Source: Paraphaeosphaeria minitans (Eukaryota > Ascomycota > Dothideomycetes > Pleosporales > Didymosphaeriaceae). From it: a DNA stretch of 64,000 nucleotides. Within the stretch, counting starts at the first letter, position 1, and the number at the start of each line of letters is the position of its first letter. The stretch covers positions 1,054,001-1,118,000 of the forward strand of contig WJXW01000006.1 of assembly GCA_015832175.1 (NCBI GenBank), written 5' to 3'. Under the pieces are notes generated by a model that worked only from the letters and a program-made list of their open reading frames with translations, was not told the origin of the DNA and did not search any database. Below are positions 11,076 to 23,281 of this stretch, piece after piece. The position numbers and the translations under genes are program-made.

Positions 11076-12147
11076 AGCGGGGATGATGCTGCCATCAAGC
11101 GTGTGCTGCAGGACAAGTGTTTGAGATGGGTCGCACATATGACGCATCGGCTTCCGCCAGCAACTCAGGACTGGTTCATGCCAACCTAGGCGGGTATGGT
11201 CGACCTGGCCGAAATACCTACGTGGTCCAGTTCAGGTGTTCCCGATCCATCACCAGTGACATCACCTATACGAGGGCACGGGCTTGGAAATTCGTGCGGA
11301 TGACCTGGCGATCGTCGACGTCCAAACGCCTAGACCTCACCATACGGCAGACGAACACTGGTGGCCTGAAGGTACAGAGCGCAGCGAAGAAGAACCCAGA
11401 GGTGGGACGTAAAAGTACCATGGACTCTTATAATGTCGTGATTGATCAAGCCGGAGTCTTGGAAGTTCATATGGAAGGCTTTCAGAAAATCCATGATCAG
11501 GGCATTGCGCTTTCTGTTGTGGGACGCGGCGCATTAACGACAAGGTTGATGCCTCCATCCAGAAGAGAACATGTCGTACTGCAGAACAAAGACATGTTCT
11601 CATCCACCTTCAACCAGCTCTTATGAAACAACCCCTCCAAGCCGTGCCTCCTTGCAACGAACGAGTCAGCTGTTGGTCTCGGCGAGCTCTGCGAATACGT
11701 TAACGAAGAAGTCAATTCCACCACACAAGAACCAAAAACATGCCCCCGGTGCCGTCATTACTTCAACCTCGATACTGACATCCACAAGCTATTCGGGTAG
11801 CGGGAGCACCAAACCGGAAATGATGGCGTAGAACCAGCACCGCAGTCGCCTGACGATTCGGAGCCGCATATGGAAAAACGAGAAGCTCATGTTCGGCCTT
11901 GACTCGGCATTCGTTCTGGTAGGGATAACCATCACGGTGATGGTGGCTCTGGAAGACAAAAGGTCTCTTTTTTGCGTTGAACATCGGGCGATTACCTTAA
12001 GGTGCACCTCCTCGAGGTAGAAAGGGCCAGGGTGAGCTTTGGGAGTGGAAAGTGTAGGAGTTCTTGTCCGTGGAGAAAATCTGCCTGTTTTCTGAAGCTG
12101 CTGTATTCTTTACACCAGCCCGATATTCCGTCTAAGGACTATCGATT

Positions 12148-12240
12148 GGATGAGAAGCCCGAAACTGGCGTCGCAACTGGATGAGAAGCCCAAAGCTGGA
12201 GTCTCATCCTGACAAGAAACCCAAAGCTGGCGTCGCAACT
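12148..12240 (+). repeat. Tandem repeat, three copies of about 31 bp
   Basis: Three adjacent copies (12148-12178, 12179-12210, 12211-12240) with the core GAxAAGxCCxAAxCTGGxGTC. Translated separately, each gives a similar decapeptide (DEKPETGVAT, DEKPKAGV.., DKKPKAGVAT), but the copies no longer share one frame. Confidence 0.5.
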
Positions 12241-15200
12241 GTTCTAGTCACGTGCCAGTCGATGTCGTGCAGCACTCCGTGGCAGAGCTTTGGCTTGACT
12301 AAAACAACGCAGTTCGCGTTGACACTTCCGAAGATCGTGTTTACCAGACTACCAGGCCCTTTTTTGGTTTGTTCTGCTGCCACAATATTGCCTCAAAGGC
12401 AGTGAAGAAGGAGTATGTTGAGCCTTGGATGACTGAGGAGATGTCACCGAGCCATTCGGCATGGACTATCTTGCCGGTGTCGTCCGATGTGTATGCTGTG
12501 GGACGCTTAAACTCAACAGCGAGTGCGAAAACATCTGCAAGTTTTGAACGCCACTTCTGCAGTGCGGGTCGCTGGCCCATCAGGACCGAAATAGTTCTGA
12601 GCTGCGGAGCACAACGCAGACTGAGCGAGCTTTGTTCAACGGCAATCTGGAAGAGCATGAATAGATCCGGTGCTATCATGAGTGTATTGCGATGCCTTGG
12701 CCAAGTGCCATGGGAACTCGCTCTCTGGGTCTTTACAAGATCACTTCTTGCGGTCCGGTATAGCACGGCATCACTTTCGGTCCGGGGATTCTGTGGTGGA
12801 TAGCCTGCAGATCATATTCACCGCAGACGATCTCAAGAGTATGCACGATGACCTCGAGGCCTATGACCCGATTTAGCCCCATTCGCGACTTCTTCCACGC
12901 TTCGACAGATCGGAAATCGTTGAGGTGTGTCTTCCGCTTTGTGTTCTGTTCTGTAGAAGTTACCAATCACGCTCGGGCGAGTCGTCCATGGCCGGCCTAA
13001 TCAAGCGCGTCATCAAGGAGATGGAGGCTTGAGCGTGCTGTCTTCGCAGGAATTTGCGACGTTGAACGAGGAGCGCATTTCGAACCGGCGCATAAGTGTT
13101 GATATAGTCGACAGCTATGTGAAGGGAGGCAAGCGCACACGGAGACTGCGCAAGTGGCAATGGCTCGATCCGCGGATCCAGGGTCGTTACCCGCCCAACT
13201 GTTACAGGCCTGAGTGGCCACTCCACCGATCCAGATTTATGCTTGTGCTCTTCGGATTCCCGTCTCTGGGTCTTTGCAAACGCTGCATCGCGTTTGTCGG
13301 ATGAGCGACCGCAGAGATGACGTCGCTATCTTATCGAACCTCGAGATCATGATAGGTATCGTAGGCGTGTGAATTGCACTATGCGTCTACTACTGCGATA
13401 CTTCCCCTGCTTAGGCGCAAGAGAGGGCATCCTATGGCAGCGAAGCAACGCCGTACCATGTCTGCAGAATGCTTAACCTGGGTACAGAAAGCGGCATACA
13501 AGTTGGACACCAGGGTAACATGGACGAATTTGACATTCAATCCCTCATGCTAGCTCAGCGGCCACTCGGTGCAGGTGTCCAGAACAATGCAGTATATGAA
13601 GGCACTTCTAAAACAAGACCCTGCTTCCTCAGGCAGTGACTCTTAAGTTGCGTCGACTGCTGTCTCTGCGAGTGCCTACAACACTGCCTTCAACGCACAG
13701 ACTGGCTTCTCGTCTTCTTGAGCACTGAAGCTGCTCCATTTGTCGTCGCTCCGGAGACGTTCCCTCTTGAAACAGTGCTTCTAATTCTTCCTCCCTCGCA
13801 GAGGCCCGGAGTGGAGCACACCATGTTACTTCAGCTGCATTGGGCCCGCAGTGCGAACGGTGCCGGCCCCTTTGCCAGGCCAGAAACAGTCGGAGCTTGA
13901 GTTCCAGGTGCTGTAAAATTTGCTTGATGGAGCATATCAACGCGAGCCCAAGGCTGTGAAGCTCAACAATCACCGAAGGTCTTTCCCAAAGATAAAGAAG
14001 GCACTAACTTTCGCAGCGAACATTCTCGGAGAACCGTTCCATCATCAGCTCAACATGAAGAAGGCAATGACTGGCATAGGCACAGGTTCTCCGAGATTGT
14101 TCATGGTCGAAATGAGAATAACCTTTTTTCAACGATGAATTGTTATCGATCTGGCCGCGCTTTGATAAGGATTTTCGTTGCTTCAGCTTTTGGATAAGTC
14201 GACCATGGCACGCTGGCACTGCCTCAATATAGGACCAATATCAATTTTCTGTTCGGGACCACGATTGATGAATCCGTTATCATCTCCCCTTTGAATCGAC
14301 GCAAGATATTGGTGAATCGCGCTTATTAACCTACGCTGGTTTGCGAGTTGTCTTCGTCCAAAGAATGTGTAGAGGAGCGAAGTCGACAAACACGAATGGT
14401 AGTGCCAGACCCAAGCAAGGCTTCCGGAAGTCGTCCGGAGATTTGCTGCAGGCGCGAACTTCAAGGCGCCGCGGGAGTAGACTTCGCCTAAGTCTTTAAG
14501 CTTTAGATGTCTCCGGTAATGTCCATGGCCAGAAAGACGAACAGGTTGTCCTTCAACTCTCCAAGGATGCAGAAACATCTCAGAGTGCTCAAGAAGACCG
14601 CGAGAACGACAAGATCGAATCGAAGTTTGAGCAGCGGTATCGGGAGACCCACTCTGTTACATGTAACGAGTAGTTCTGTGTTATGGAGCCGCAGTAGGTG
14701 GTAGACTGCCATCCAATCCACTACCTCGGCACACCAAGTACAGTCGCAGGCATCGGAAGCCACACAGCGGAATTATCCAATTCAATTCAGACATTCCCAA
14801 GCGCCAGCTGCTGATGGTAATCTAAATACTCGCATACAAGCCGCAGGGCAGATAGATCTTCTTGGGGTTTTATTACACCTGCTGGCTTCTCTTGTAGGCT
14901 GCCACAGGAGATCGCAGTCGACGTTTGCATCTGTGTTGAAACTGGCAGTCTTGGATATGAGAGCTCGCCAGTCAAACTTCGACAGTCGCACCTTGGTACA
15001 GAGCCTTTGCGGTGCGGTTGCACTTTCCAATATTCCGACTCCTTCTACCATCGTAACAAGTTGTGTCAAGGAGGCATTGCAACGTTGCGTGGTGACGATC
15101 TCCGTGTGTAGCGACTGCGCCGACGAAAAGCTCCAACGCCCCAGCATCGCCGGCATTTCGACGCAATGTCGGTCTCCTCAGCAGGCGCTGTGGGGTTGCC

Positions 15201-16170
15201 GCCGAGCAATCAGCCTGCGCGGGGGGTGTATCGGTCTGCCTCGTATAGGCTTGCGGTCGCTCGGGGGTGTTCGAGGGGCTGTCGTCCGGGGTCCTCTCGT
15301 TGCGCATCTGTTCTCGAGGCTCGGTTCCTGTTTCTTCGGCAGGCTGCAGATTGGATGAGGTGAGGGGAAGAGGATAGTTGGTGGCGCAGGCATGCGTCGG
15401 TCGTGTGGCAGATTCGTTTCCGGCGGTCGTCCTACAGCTGGAGGCTGGAAGCGAAGCTGCCTCTCAAGTTATGGCACTCGTAAAAGTATCCGATTGCATC
15501 CTAAAGAATCTGCCGTAAAGTATTCGCGACGCAACAATCGCCCGGCGAGGGGACACAAAAGTCGTCTGAGAAGCAGCAAGCAGTCGCCCCCGATAAGAGT
15601 AGCGATCGCAAACTCGCAACAAGACATGCCGCGACCTCTCGAAAAGCTTGCGCGTGTCAGCCACAGTGTAAGCGTTGGCGGGTGTGGGGTTGGGAGGACG
15701 GTGTAGGTGTGAGTGGGCGAGGCGCGGTTACGCAATCGCTCTCAGGTGTTTCGGCGCCCACGGCACCACCATTCCTCCACCAAGAACCTTTAACAAATAT
15801 TTTAAAGGAGATATTTTCGAGGCTCTGAACAGCCCCAGAGTAGTCCGAAGTCGATGGAAGCACTGTCCGTGACGGGGTGGGTGGACAGGGGTTGGCAGGT
15901 GAGGGGCGCAACGTAGAGATTGACCTCGACCTTCACCAGTCCCTCATGCCTGGCGCAATAGCAATCTGTGTCATCCTCGAGGACGTGAGAAAGAGGACTC
16001 GACCAGCAAGCGTACAAGATTCGAAAGATGGCGTTATGTGATGCCGACTCGGAAAGAAGCAACTGAAGAGCGGACCCAGACAGCTAGTCCAGCTCTTGCC
16101 TTCCCTTCCTTCCATCGTGCCTCCCTAAATCGCCGGTGACAAACGAAAAGGCTCGATATTGTACTCGCGA

Positions 16171-16228
16171 CCTCCTCCTTCTCTTCTACTTCTTCCTCCT
16201 CCTCCTCCTCATCCTCCTCCTCCTCCTT
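16171..16228. repeat. CTC/CCT microsatellite
   Basis: A pyrimidine triplet repeat (CCT/CTC with a few CTT interruptions). Just after it, TGAAGCCATTGT occurs twice, at 16230 and 16261. Confidence 0.7.
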
Positions 16229-18095
16229 ATGAAGCCATTGTGCTCGCTTTCTCCTCCTCGTGAAGCCATTGTCGCTCCGTTCTACGTTGTCACTACCAGG
16301 GCTGCTCTATTGGTATCGTGCACTCTTCTCGGCGAGTTGCCTAGCTACACCACGAGCGACGATGCAGCGATCATGGCCAGTATCGTTATCATTATCACAG
16401 GTCATTGGCACAGATGATGGGCACAGGCGAAGTTCACAATGTCAGAATTGTTTGTGGGGGGCCGCGCATCATCCCCACACGGCAAAGCTCCCGCCCGGCG
16501 CCCGCCACCGACCGCCGGTCATGACAGGTGTGTCGACGCCCATTGTGTGCTCCACTGTTTCCAGGCTTACTTTTGACTACACGACACTCCCAGGCAGCAC
16601 CTGATTGAGTACTGTGGCATCTACAGCATAACTTTTGAGTGCTGTTTGCACCTACAACAGTCGGCAAGACTAACACGACATCCGAGCAGCTCGGTCGCCT
16701 AGCTTGCAGCATCACGGTGCTAAAAATGGCTCAGCGTCATAGACCGTAGGGGGCCGATAACATCAAGGACGGCGCCCGCGCATCTGTCCATACAGCTACA
16801 CGTGCAAAGAAATCAGCCAACGTCGCATACAAAAACCCGAGGAAAAGGGGGGTGCGTATGACAACAGCGTACGAACAGAGTGGGTGTCGTGCATAATGTC
16901 AAGATCCATCCATCGTTGCACAAAATCCCACACGCAACCCGATCCGGGACCCTGGTCGCAAACCAGCATTGAACCTATGCCTTGAGATTGCATGCTGCAC
17001 TTTGCACTCGCCATAATGTTGGGGATCGTTGCCTTATCACGGCCGGTCCTCCGAACACACCATCCTAGGCATCGACTGCAGCCAAAACCCAGAGCTCGTG
17101 CACGAACGTATTGAAACATTGGCCGTCTATCGAATCTGCGTAGCACCAACGTATGCAGGACCTGAATGAGCGATGCAGAAGAAGGCAAAAGCCGAGAGTG
17201 ACCGGTCTGCATCCACGGCGCTTGGCCTACACGCAGCAAGGTGCTCGTGTCGCTCATGCACAAGTGTGGAGCTAGGGCGTTCGAGAACGATATTACACGA
17301 CTCAACGTAGAAGGAGACGACGTTGGAGATTTGGTAGCTGCAGCGTCGCGTGCATCTTCTACTTTCAGTGCACGGCTGCCTGCGCGGTATCTCTCAGAAG
17401 TGTGCCGATGGATCACGGCGGTAACATCGCGTCACAGGAATACGATGTCGCTTCTTGTCCCACTCGGCGACCATTCCACCACCAAAATAGATGCTGTGAT
17501 GGCTTACCGAACCCTGGCAAGATACACAACACAGTCTCATCTACTCGCACACGGCATACGATAACGATCAAGCCACACGGCATCAGGTTCCTGTTGATCT
17601 TGATGCTCGTACGGTAATAAGGCGCGATTACGAGCATACTATTTCCTAGTGGATGCCACATTGTCCACGTTTCCAGCCTTGTTGTAACCACAAACGACAA
17701 GAACGTGAGGTGGAGGATGTACATCGGTATTGACTTCAGGTCCTCGGAGCTTGAGAAGCTAGCAGCATAGGTTGTAATTCCTCGGATCTGGGAAAGATAG
17801 CAGTAGAGGCTTGTTAGCTGGCGGCTACTAGCCACATGTCGGGAACCGAGTAAAGTCTGTTCTTCTGAAATCCGGGGCAAGCGAAATGAAAGCATTTCGG
17901 GAAACGAAGAGACTGAACTCGAGGATCATGCCAGCTTCACACTAGCACGAGACAGCGTCATGGTGCACTCTGTACTATTTGCACACGAAGCATAGACTCC
18001 ATCACTGTCATCAGGTAGCACCGCAAAGCACTAAACATTGAGCCCAAAAAATTACATGCAAGCCGCCTCCTACATCCTCCATACCAACCTGACCA

Positions 18096-21000
18096 TTACA
18101 TGCCAGGCAGCTTGAACCCTCCCTGCTGCGGCCAGTTGCCCAACTGTGCGGGATCTCCTCCAATCCTCACCCACACCGCCTTACTCGGCACGCCCTCCGC
18201 ATTCAGCGCAAACAGCTGGAACCACCCCGGCGGACACGTGTGCGCGTCCGGCGGCGCCGTGACCGTGCACGAGTTCCCGCTGCACACAAACGCCGGGAAA
18301 ATGGTGCGCTGCCCCATGCTGTTCCCATGCGTCGACCCCGTGGCCCCGAGCAGCGACATCTTCGCAACAGGCTGGTCCACCGTAAACGTGTAGAGCCCGC
18401 TGTACGCCCAGTCCGACTGCGACGCGGCGATGCTGACCACGGGCTGCACGGGAGTGCCCATGAGGTACGGCGGGATGAAGACCTCGACGCGGTATTCCTG
18501 AGGGAAGCGGTCGTCTTCGGGGTCGGAGCCGGATACGAGAATGCGGCCGTCGTCCATGAGGATGGCTTCGGAGTGGTACATGCGGGCGACGGTGGTGTTT
18601 GCGAGGACGGTGAAGCGGTTATTGAGGGGGAGCGTAGGGTCGTAGAGGACGGCGTTGAGGTTGGGGTCTGCGGCGAGGCCGAAGCCGGCTTGGCCTTCGT
18701 GCGCGCCGTTGATGATGAGGTAGGTGCCGTCGGGGAGGGCGACCATGCAGGAGAGTACGCGTTTGGAGGGCTGGGTGGGTGTTAGTCTGGGATTGGATGG
18801 GGAGAATGGGTTGGTAGGGGGCTTACCATGCGTTCGAGGGTCCAATTTGCGTTTGGGACGTCTGGGGCGATGGTCACGCAGTTGTCGAGGGCGAGGCCTT
18901 GGTAAGGCGTTGAGCCGCCGCAGATGAGAACTTTGAGAGGATCCGTGTATGGAGCATATTGGGGCAGCAAGACGGCAGTGCCCTCGTTTGGATACGTCCT
19001 ACCACCATCTGGTCTGTTGACGGACGCGGGAACGTTGGGAAGCTGCTTCTTGACCGCCAGGGTGACTTCATCAAGAATGGCGGCTTCGTTGTAATACTGG
19101 ATGAAGATGCCGCCACTGGGCAGGACCGCTAGGAAGGGATACAAGTTGTTAGGGTCTGTGCGATCCAGGTAGTCAGCGTACACCACAGGTCCCTGCGTCG
19201 GTAGGATTTCCAATGTGGGGACAGGTTTTCCGTTCGATCCATCCTCGCCGCCAACGACCAGCACAGTACCATTGGACATGATCATTGCCGTTGGATACCA
19301 TCGTCCGTTCTGCATCTTGAGCACCTTCACATTCTCCTGCCAGTCGTTCTGACCCCAGACGCCAGGGCTGCCGTCCGGCCAGTAGAGACGAACACCAAAC
19401 GTAGCATCCAAAGCCCATCCTCCAACATTGAGCTGGCGACCTGCCTTGTCCGGCAAAGTGAGGGAAGCCGAGCAGAAGATATCAGTCTTGACATGCATTG
19501 GACGCCAAGCACCAGTGAAGTTGTTGAGCTGGGCAACATCGAGCTCGTAGGCTCCTGTAGAGTTGGGAGGGCCTGTGCCAGACTTCTCAAGGAATGTAAT
19601 CTTACCGTTTCGGGCAGCTTGAGTGACAAGGGGAACAACCACTCCACCAATCAAGAATTGGTATGCTCCTGCAGCCTTGCCTGTTGCATAGTTCCATTTG
19701 GCAAGGTTTGGTCCGGTCCATTGGTACAGAGAGAGGCGACGGGCTCCTCCACAAATGGTGGTTGGGTTGCCGGAACATGTGAATGAGCAGTCTGATTCAG
19801 GGGCACTATCAACATTGGCAGTTTGAATATCTCCCAGATCTCCGCACTGCATTGAGTCAGTCAAGGCTAGGCCCGGAACCTAGTGTAAAACTTACATAGC
19901 ACTCATTGCCATATTCCATTCCACCATAAGCGTACCCAAAGGCGGAGCATTGACTGATACAATTGTTTGCTGTGTTGTTATTGTTTGGAGTAAGCTGATA
20001 CGGGAGCGCCCGGACGCCACCTGGCGAATCGTCACGAAGACATCCAGCGTACTTCCAATTACTGGGCAACCTGGTTGTCTGTGTAGTTGGAACCGCGTAC
20101 ACCGTGAGGTTAGCAGTACTGTTGGAGTACACGCTCAGTCTGTTGCCGGCTCCACAGAATTCGCTGGCATTCCCAGCGCAAGCCGTGTTGCATTCTGATT
20201 GGCTGGTCATAGCAGCGCCGTTCATGAGATAGTTCCCGCAGAAACATTGATAAGAATATTCGATACCTGCCACTCCAAAACCGTTTGCTGTACAGTTCCC
20301 GATGCACCTCTCAACGGTCATATCGTTGGCATCAGGTAGTTGATTGGCAAAGACTCGGCCATTGGCATTGTCGGTCCAACAACCTTTGTAATTCCAATCA
20401 TTTGGTAGAGCGGCGGGAACACCAGTCACCGTAGATTCAGAACCCTTAGAGGTTGCTAATGTTGATGTTGAAGATGATGTTGTAGGACTTGACGATCCAA
20501 CGGTGATTGAGGATAAGCCCGGAGGTAGAAAATTAGTCGATGAGCGTGTTGCGGTCGTAGAAGACGCCGAGTTCGTCATGAAGACGGGTGCTGCCGACGA
20601 CGACGAGCTGCTCACTACGGTAGAAGAACTAGCTGTAAAACTAGTTGCTGTGGTGGACATGGTCGAAGAGCTCGGGAGGATAGATGTGCTTGAAGATGCA
20701 GATGCAGTGATGAAAGTCGAGCTCTGGACAGTCTTTTGAGAAGATGATGGTGTGATAAGAGACACCACTGCGGAAATTGATATCGTCGACATTGCGATCG
20801 AGGAACCTGAGCTTGGCGGAGGCGAATTCGTGTACAAGTTCAGTCTGCCTGCTCCACCGCAGAATTCCGTTTGGTTTCCATTACACAGCTGCTTTGATTA
20901 GCATGTTTATGAAAGGGCTGTCTGGGGAGCCTCGAGAATATGAACATTGCCCGATTGATACATACTGTATTACAACTGCTCTGATCGGACGCCGAAGCTC

Positions 21001-21948
21001 CTCCATTGCGAAGAGCATTGCCACACCCTGCAGATAGTCAGACACTGGGCTAGGTAAGGGATAGACAACGGTCGAGCCTTACAGCATTCTCCAAAGTATT
21101 CCAGGCCGGCATATGTGTAGCCGCCATTGGAACAGGCAGATATACAGTTCGCCACTGTGCTATTTTGGTAGCCACCCGGGAAATTACCTGAAATCTCTAC
21201 GTCGAGCGTTCTTTCCGCCGTACGATCACTTTTGTGCTCTGTTAGTATGTAAAAATACTGGCTAAATGTGTGGGCAACGTAACTAAATGTTCTACGACAC
21301 AGTCACATGATATAGGTAACAAAGAATGCACGACACTTACGTATAGCAGCCGAGGCTTCGATAGCCATTAGTTCCAGGATCGGTGAAAGGTGGTCCTTGT
21401 CCAGAAGCGGTGTTGTTGAATATTGTCAATCGGTTGGATCCTCCGCAAGCTTCCTCCGCATTGCCTAAGAATATTAGTATATGCCGCACCACTGATGGAG
21501 ATGATACGGACCGCTACAACCAATATTACAATCTCCATCTGCGCTAAGGTTTGCGGTTGTGCTCAAATTCCGCCCACACCAGCACTCTTGAGAGTACTCT
21601 GTGCCTGCATAAGCATAACCACCCTTTGAACAGAAGTTGACACAATTCGTATTGGTCATGTTGCTGTTGGATGTGCTGGCATCGCCCAACGACCGTACCC
21701 CGACCGCGTCTCTGCATGATATAAGTCGTTGTGTTCAGGATCATTTTCGGAAATGTGCACACGTGTAGCATCCTATGAAGTCCCAGTTGGGCAAAGGAGT
21801 GGTCGGGACTACCAAGGACTGTGAAAGCGACAGACAGGCCTATCATAATATCGTCAGCATTGATCAAGTTGATCTTTGCTTGTTGTGATCGTCATACGTA
21901 GGATAGCAATAACGCTGAAGAGCCGAGCCAGCGGCTCGCAGAGCGCAT
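18096..21948 (-). CDS. Secreted copper-radical oxidase with four WSC domains
   Basis: Nine exons (21948-21898, 21839-21763, 21711-21512, 21464-21341, 21228-21083, 21027-20966, 20888-19896, 19846-18827, 18770-18096) join without a frame error to 1115 residues. Order: a signal peptide split by intron 1; WSC1 (about 35-130) and WSC2 (about 143-245), broken by introns; a Ser/Thr-rich linker (about 245-384); WSC3 (about 385-480) and WSC4 (about 497-592); then a galactose/glyoxal-oxidase-like propeller (AA5) to the end. The copper-radical site is complete: Cys676 (FCSAS) and Tyr735 (RWYPT) for the thioether cofactor, Tyr956-His957 (MYHS) and His1039 (STHG). AA5 enzymes oxidise alcohols or aldehydes and release H2O2; WSC domains bind glucans or xylans. 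It is probably extracellular and tied to polysaccharide. The real substrate cannot be read from sequence. Confidence 0.93.
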
Positions 21949-22610
21949 GTTGATTTCAAGGTGGGAAGCCTGTGAAAAAAATGAAGATGAAAGCGGTGAC
22001 AGCGGAAACCTCTTCCACAGCGTGAAATATAGCCTCCTACGCGAGCTCGCGCGAGAGCGACTGATTAATGGCACCAAAATTCAGCTGAAGACTTGCAATC
22101 TCGCTCTCGTGGCCGATTGAGCCACACTGTTCGCTTCGCGAAGCAGGCGTGCGAGCTGGGCTATCGGTTTTGTGAGTCCGTAAGCTTGCCGAACAGTGGC
22201 GAGCCATTGGCAGGCGATCTGCCGCTCATTGTGGAGTAAGCCATGAAAACTACGGATCTCGTGAGATCCAACACGATGAAAACGCTTCCTGCTCGGCTAA
22301 TGTCTACCTAATGGGCTATAGGCTGAACGAGCATGGCATCTGGACGAGACCAATGGTGATCCTGCATGATGTGCAGATGCAGATACGAGGGAGACTTGAC
22401 GATGCAGGGCATGTTCGGCAAAGAGCGAATAGGCGCCTTGAGCTCTCGGTGAAGTCTCAGGGATGGGATTAGCGGATGAGCTCTGCTTGCATGAGGCGAT
22501 ACTGGGGGTCGGAAAGGCGGCATCGCGTTCAGTTAGACAGCGAGCCGTCCCATGTCGTATCAAGCGCCGCGTCAGTGCGCCACGCTAGTGAATTGTCGGC
22601 ACGGCGCTAG

Positions 22611-22640
22611 GTACCTACCGTACCTACCATACCTACCTAG
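22611..22640. repeat. TACC-type short tandem repeat
   Basis: Three near-identical 9-11 bp units of GTACCTACC type, in the upstream region of the oxidase gene and about 50 bp from a MITE-like element. Confidence 0.6.
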
Positions 22641-22687
22641 TGACCGCCCTGGTGGTCGATCGCTTGATCCCCGTACATCGTTTTGGG

Positions 22688-23104
22688 CAGCGCGGCCAAC
22701 GTACAGTACAGTGTCCGTACGGACCTTATTCATGAACGTACGGGTCCCATAGTAAAATAAGGTAAGTAGATACAGGACAACAAGAAATTACTAGAGCACG
22801 CTCGGTACACCCGTAGTACGTGTACATGCTTGTTCACATATATAAATTACTTAATTAGGAAGCTAGATAATGTTTCTGTAGGTACGGTAACAGAAGTCAG
22901 CAGAAAAGAAACAAAAAGTGTACCAGTTATTTTGAAATCGCTACTAAAGATAGGCGTTCTATAGGTACATACTTTTACACGTATACTATCTAAGAGAACT
23001 ACATACAGAGTGATGTAAGGGTAAACCAGCTTTTACATACATACGCGTTCATTCACTGTACGTACAAAAGTACGGTCCGCACTGTACTGACATTGGCCGC
23101 GCTG
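22688..23104. mobile_element. MITE-like element with terminal inverted repeats
   Basis: The left end reads CAGCGCGGCCAAC and then GTACAGTACAGTG. The right end, reverse-complemented, reads CAGCGCGGCCAAT and then GTCAGTACAGTG. That is about 26 bp of inverted repeat with one mismatch and one gap. A direct repeat GTTTTGG flanks the element at 22680-22686 and 23106-23112, one base outside each end, as expected for a target-site duplication. The 417-bp interior is AT-rich with many GTAC/TACG palindromes and no protein frame, so it is non-autonomous. Ends starting CAG and a 7-8 bp duplication point to the hAT superfamily (inference). Confidence 0.7.
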
Positions 23105-23281
23105 GGTTTTGGATCGCAGTTCTTCACAAACGAGCACATGCAAAGAGATTAAGACTGTGTTGTAGATCATAAATCGAAGAAGATGTTACAGTGTGGAACG
23201 ACCGTATACCTATGGTGTCTGAGAACCCATGAACGCCGCGATCCTCGCAAGCACAACCGCCGGGATGAGAGCGTTGGCCCG

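Larger units (their letters stand above)
7511..18095. other. Gene-sparse compartment with decayed repeats
   Basis: About 10.6 kb without an intact gene I can support. Open frames are short, on both strands and unlike known proteins. Fragments that look formerly coding include a Ty1/copia reverse-transcriptase remnant (about 10239-10440), an 11.6-11.8 kb stretch reading in one frame through a CPRC motif, and a Glu/Gln/Lys-rich stretch at about 14510-14690. Decayed tandem repeats lie at 9616-9855, 11002-11075 and 12148-12240. This is what an old transposon-rich, mutated fungal compartment looks like, although base composition is not extreme. Confidence 0.5.

Noticed and set aside
12341..12766. 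141-codon minus-strand frame with plausible composition
   Set aside because: It is overlapped by an equally long plus-strand frame (12369-12803), and neither matches a family I know; it lies in decayed DNA.
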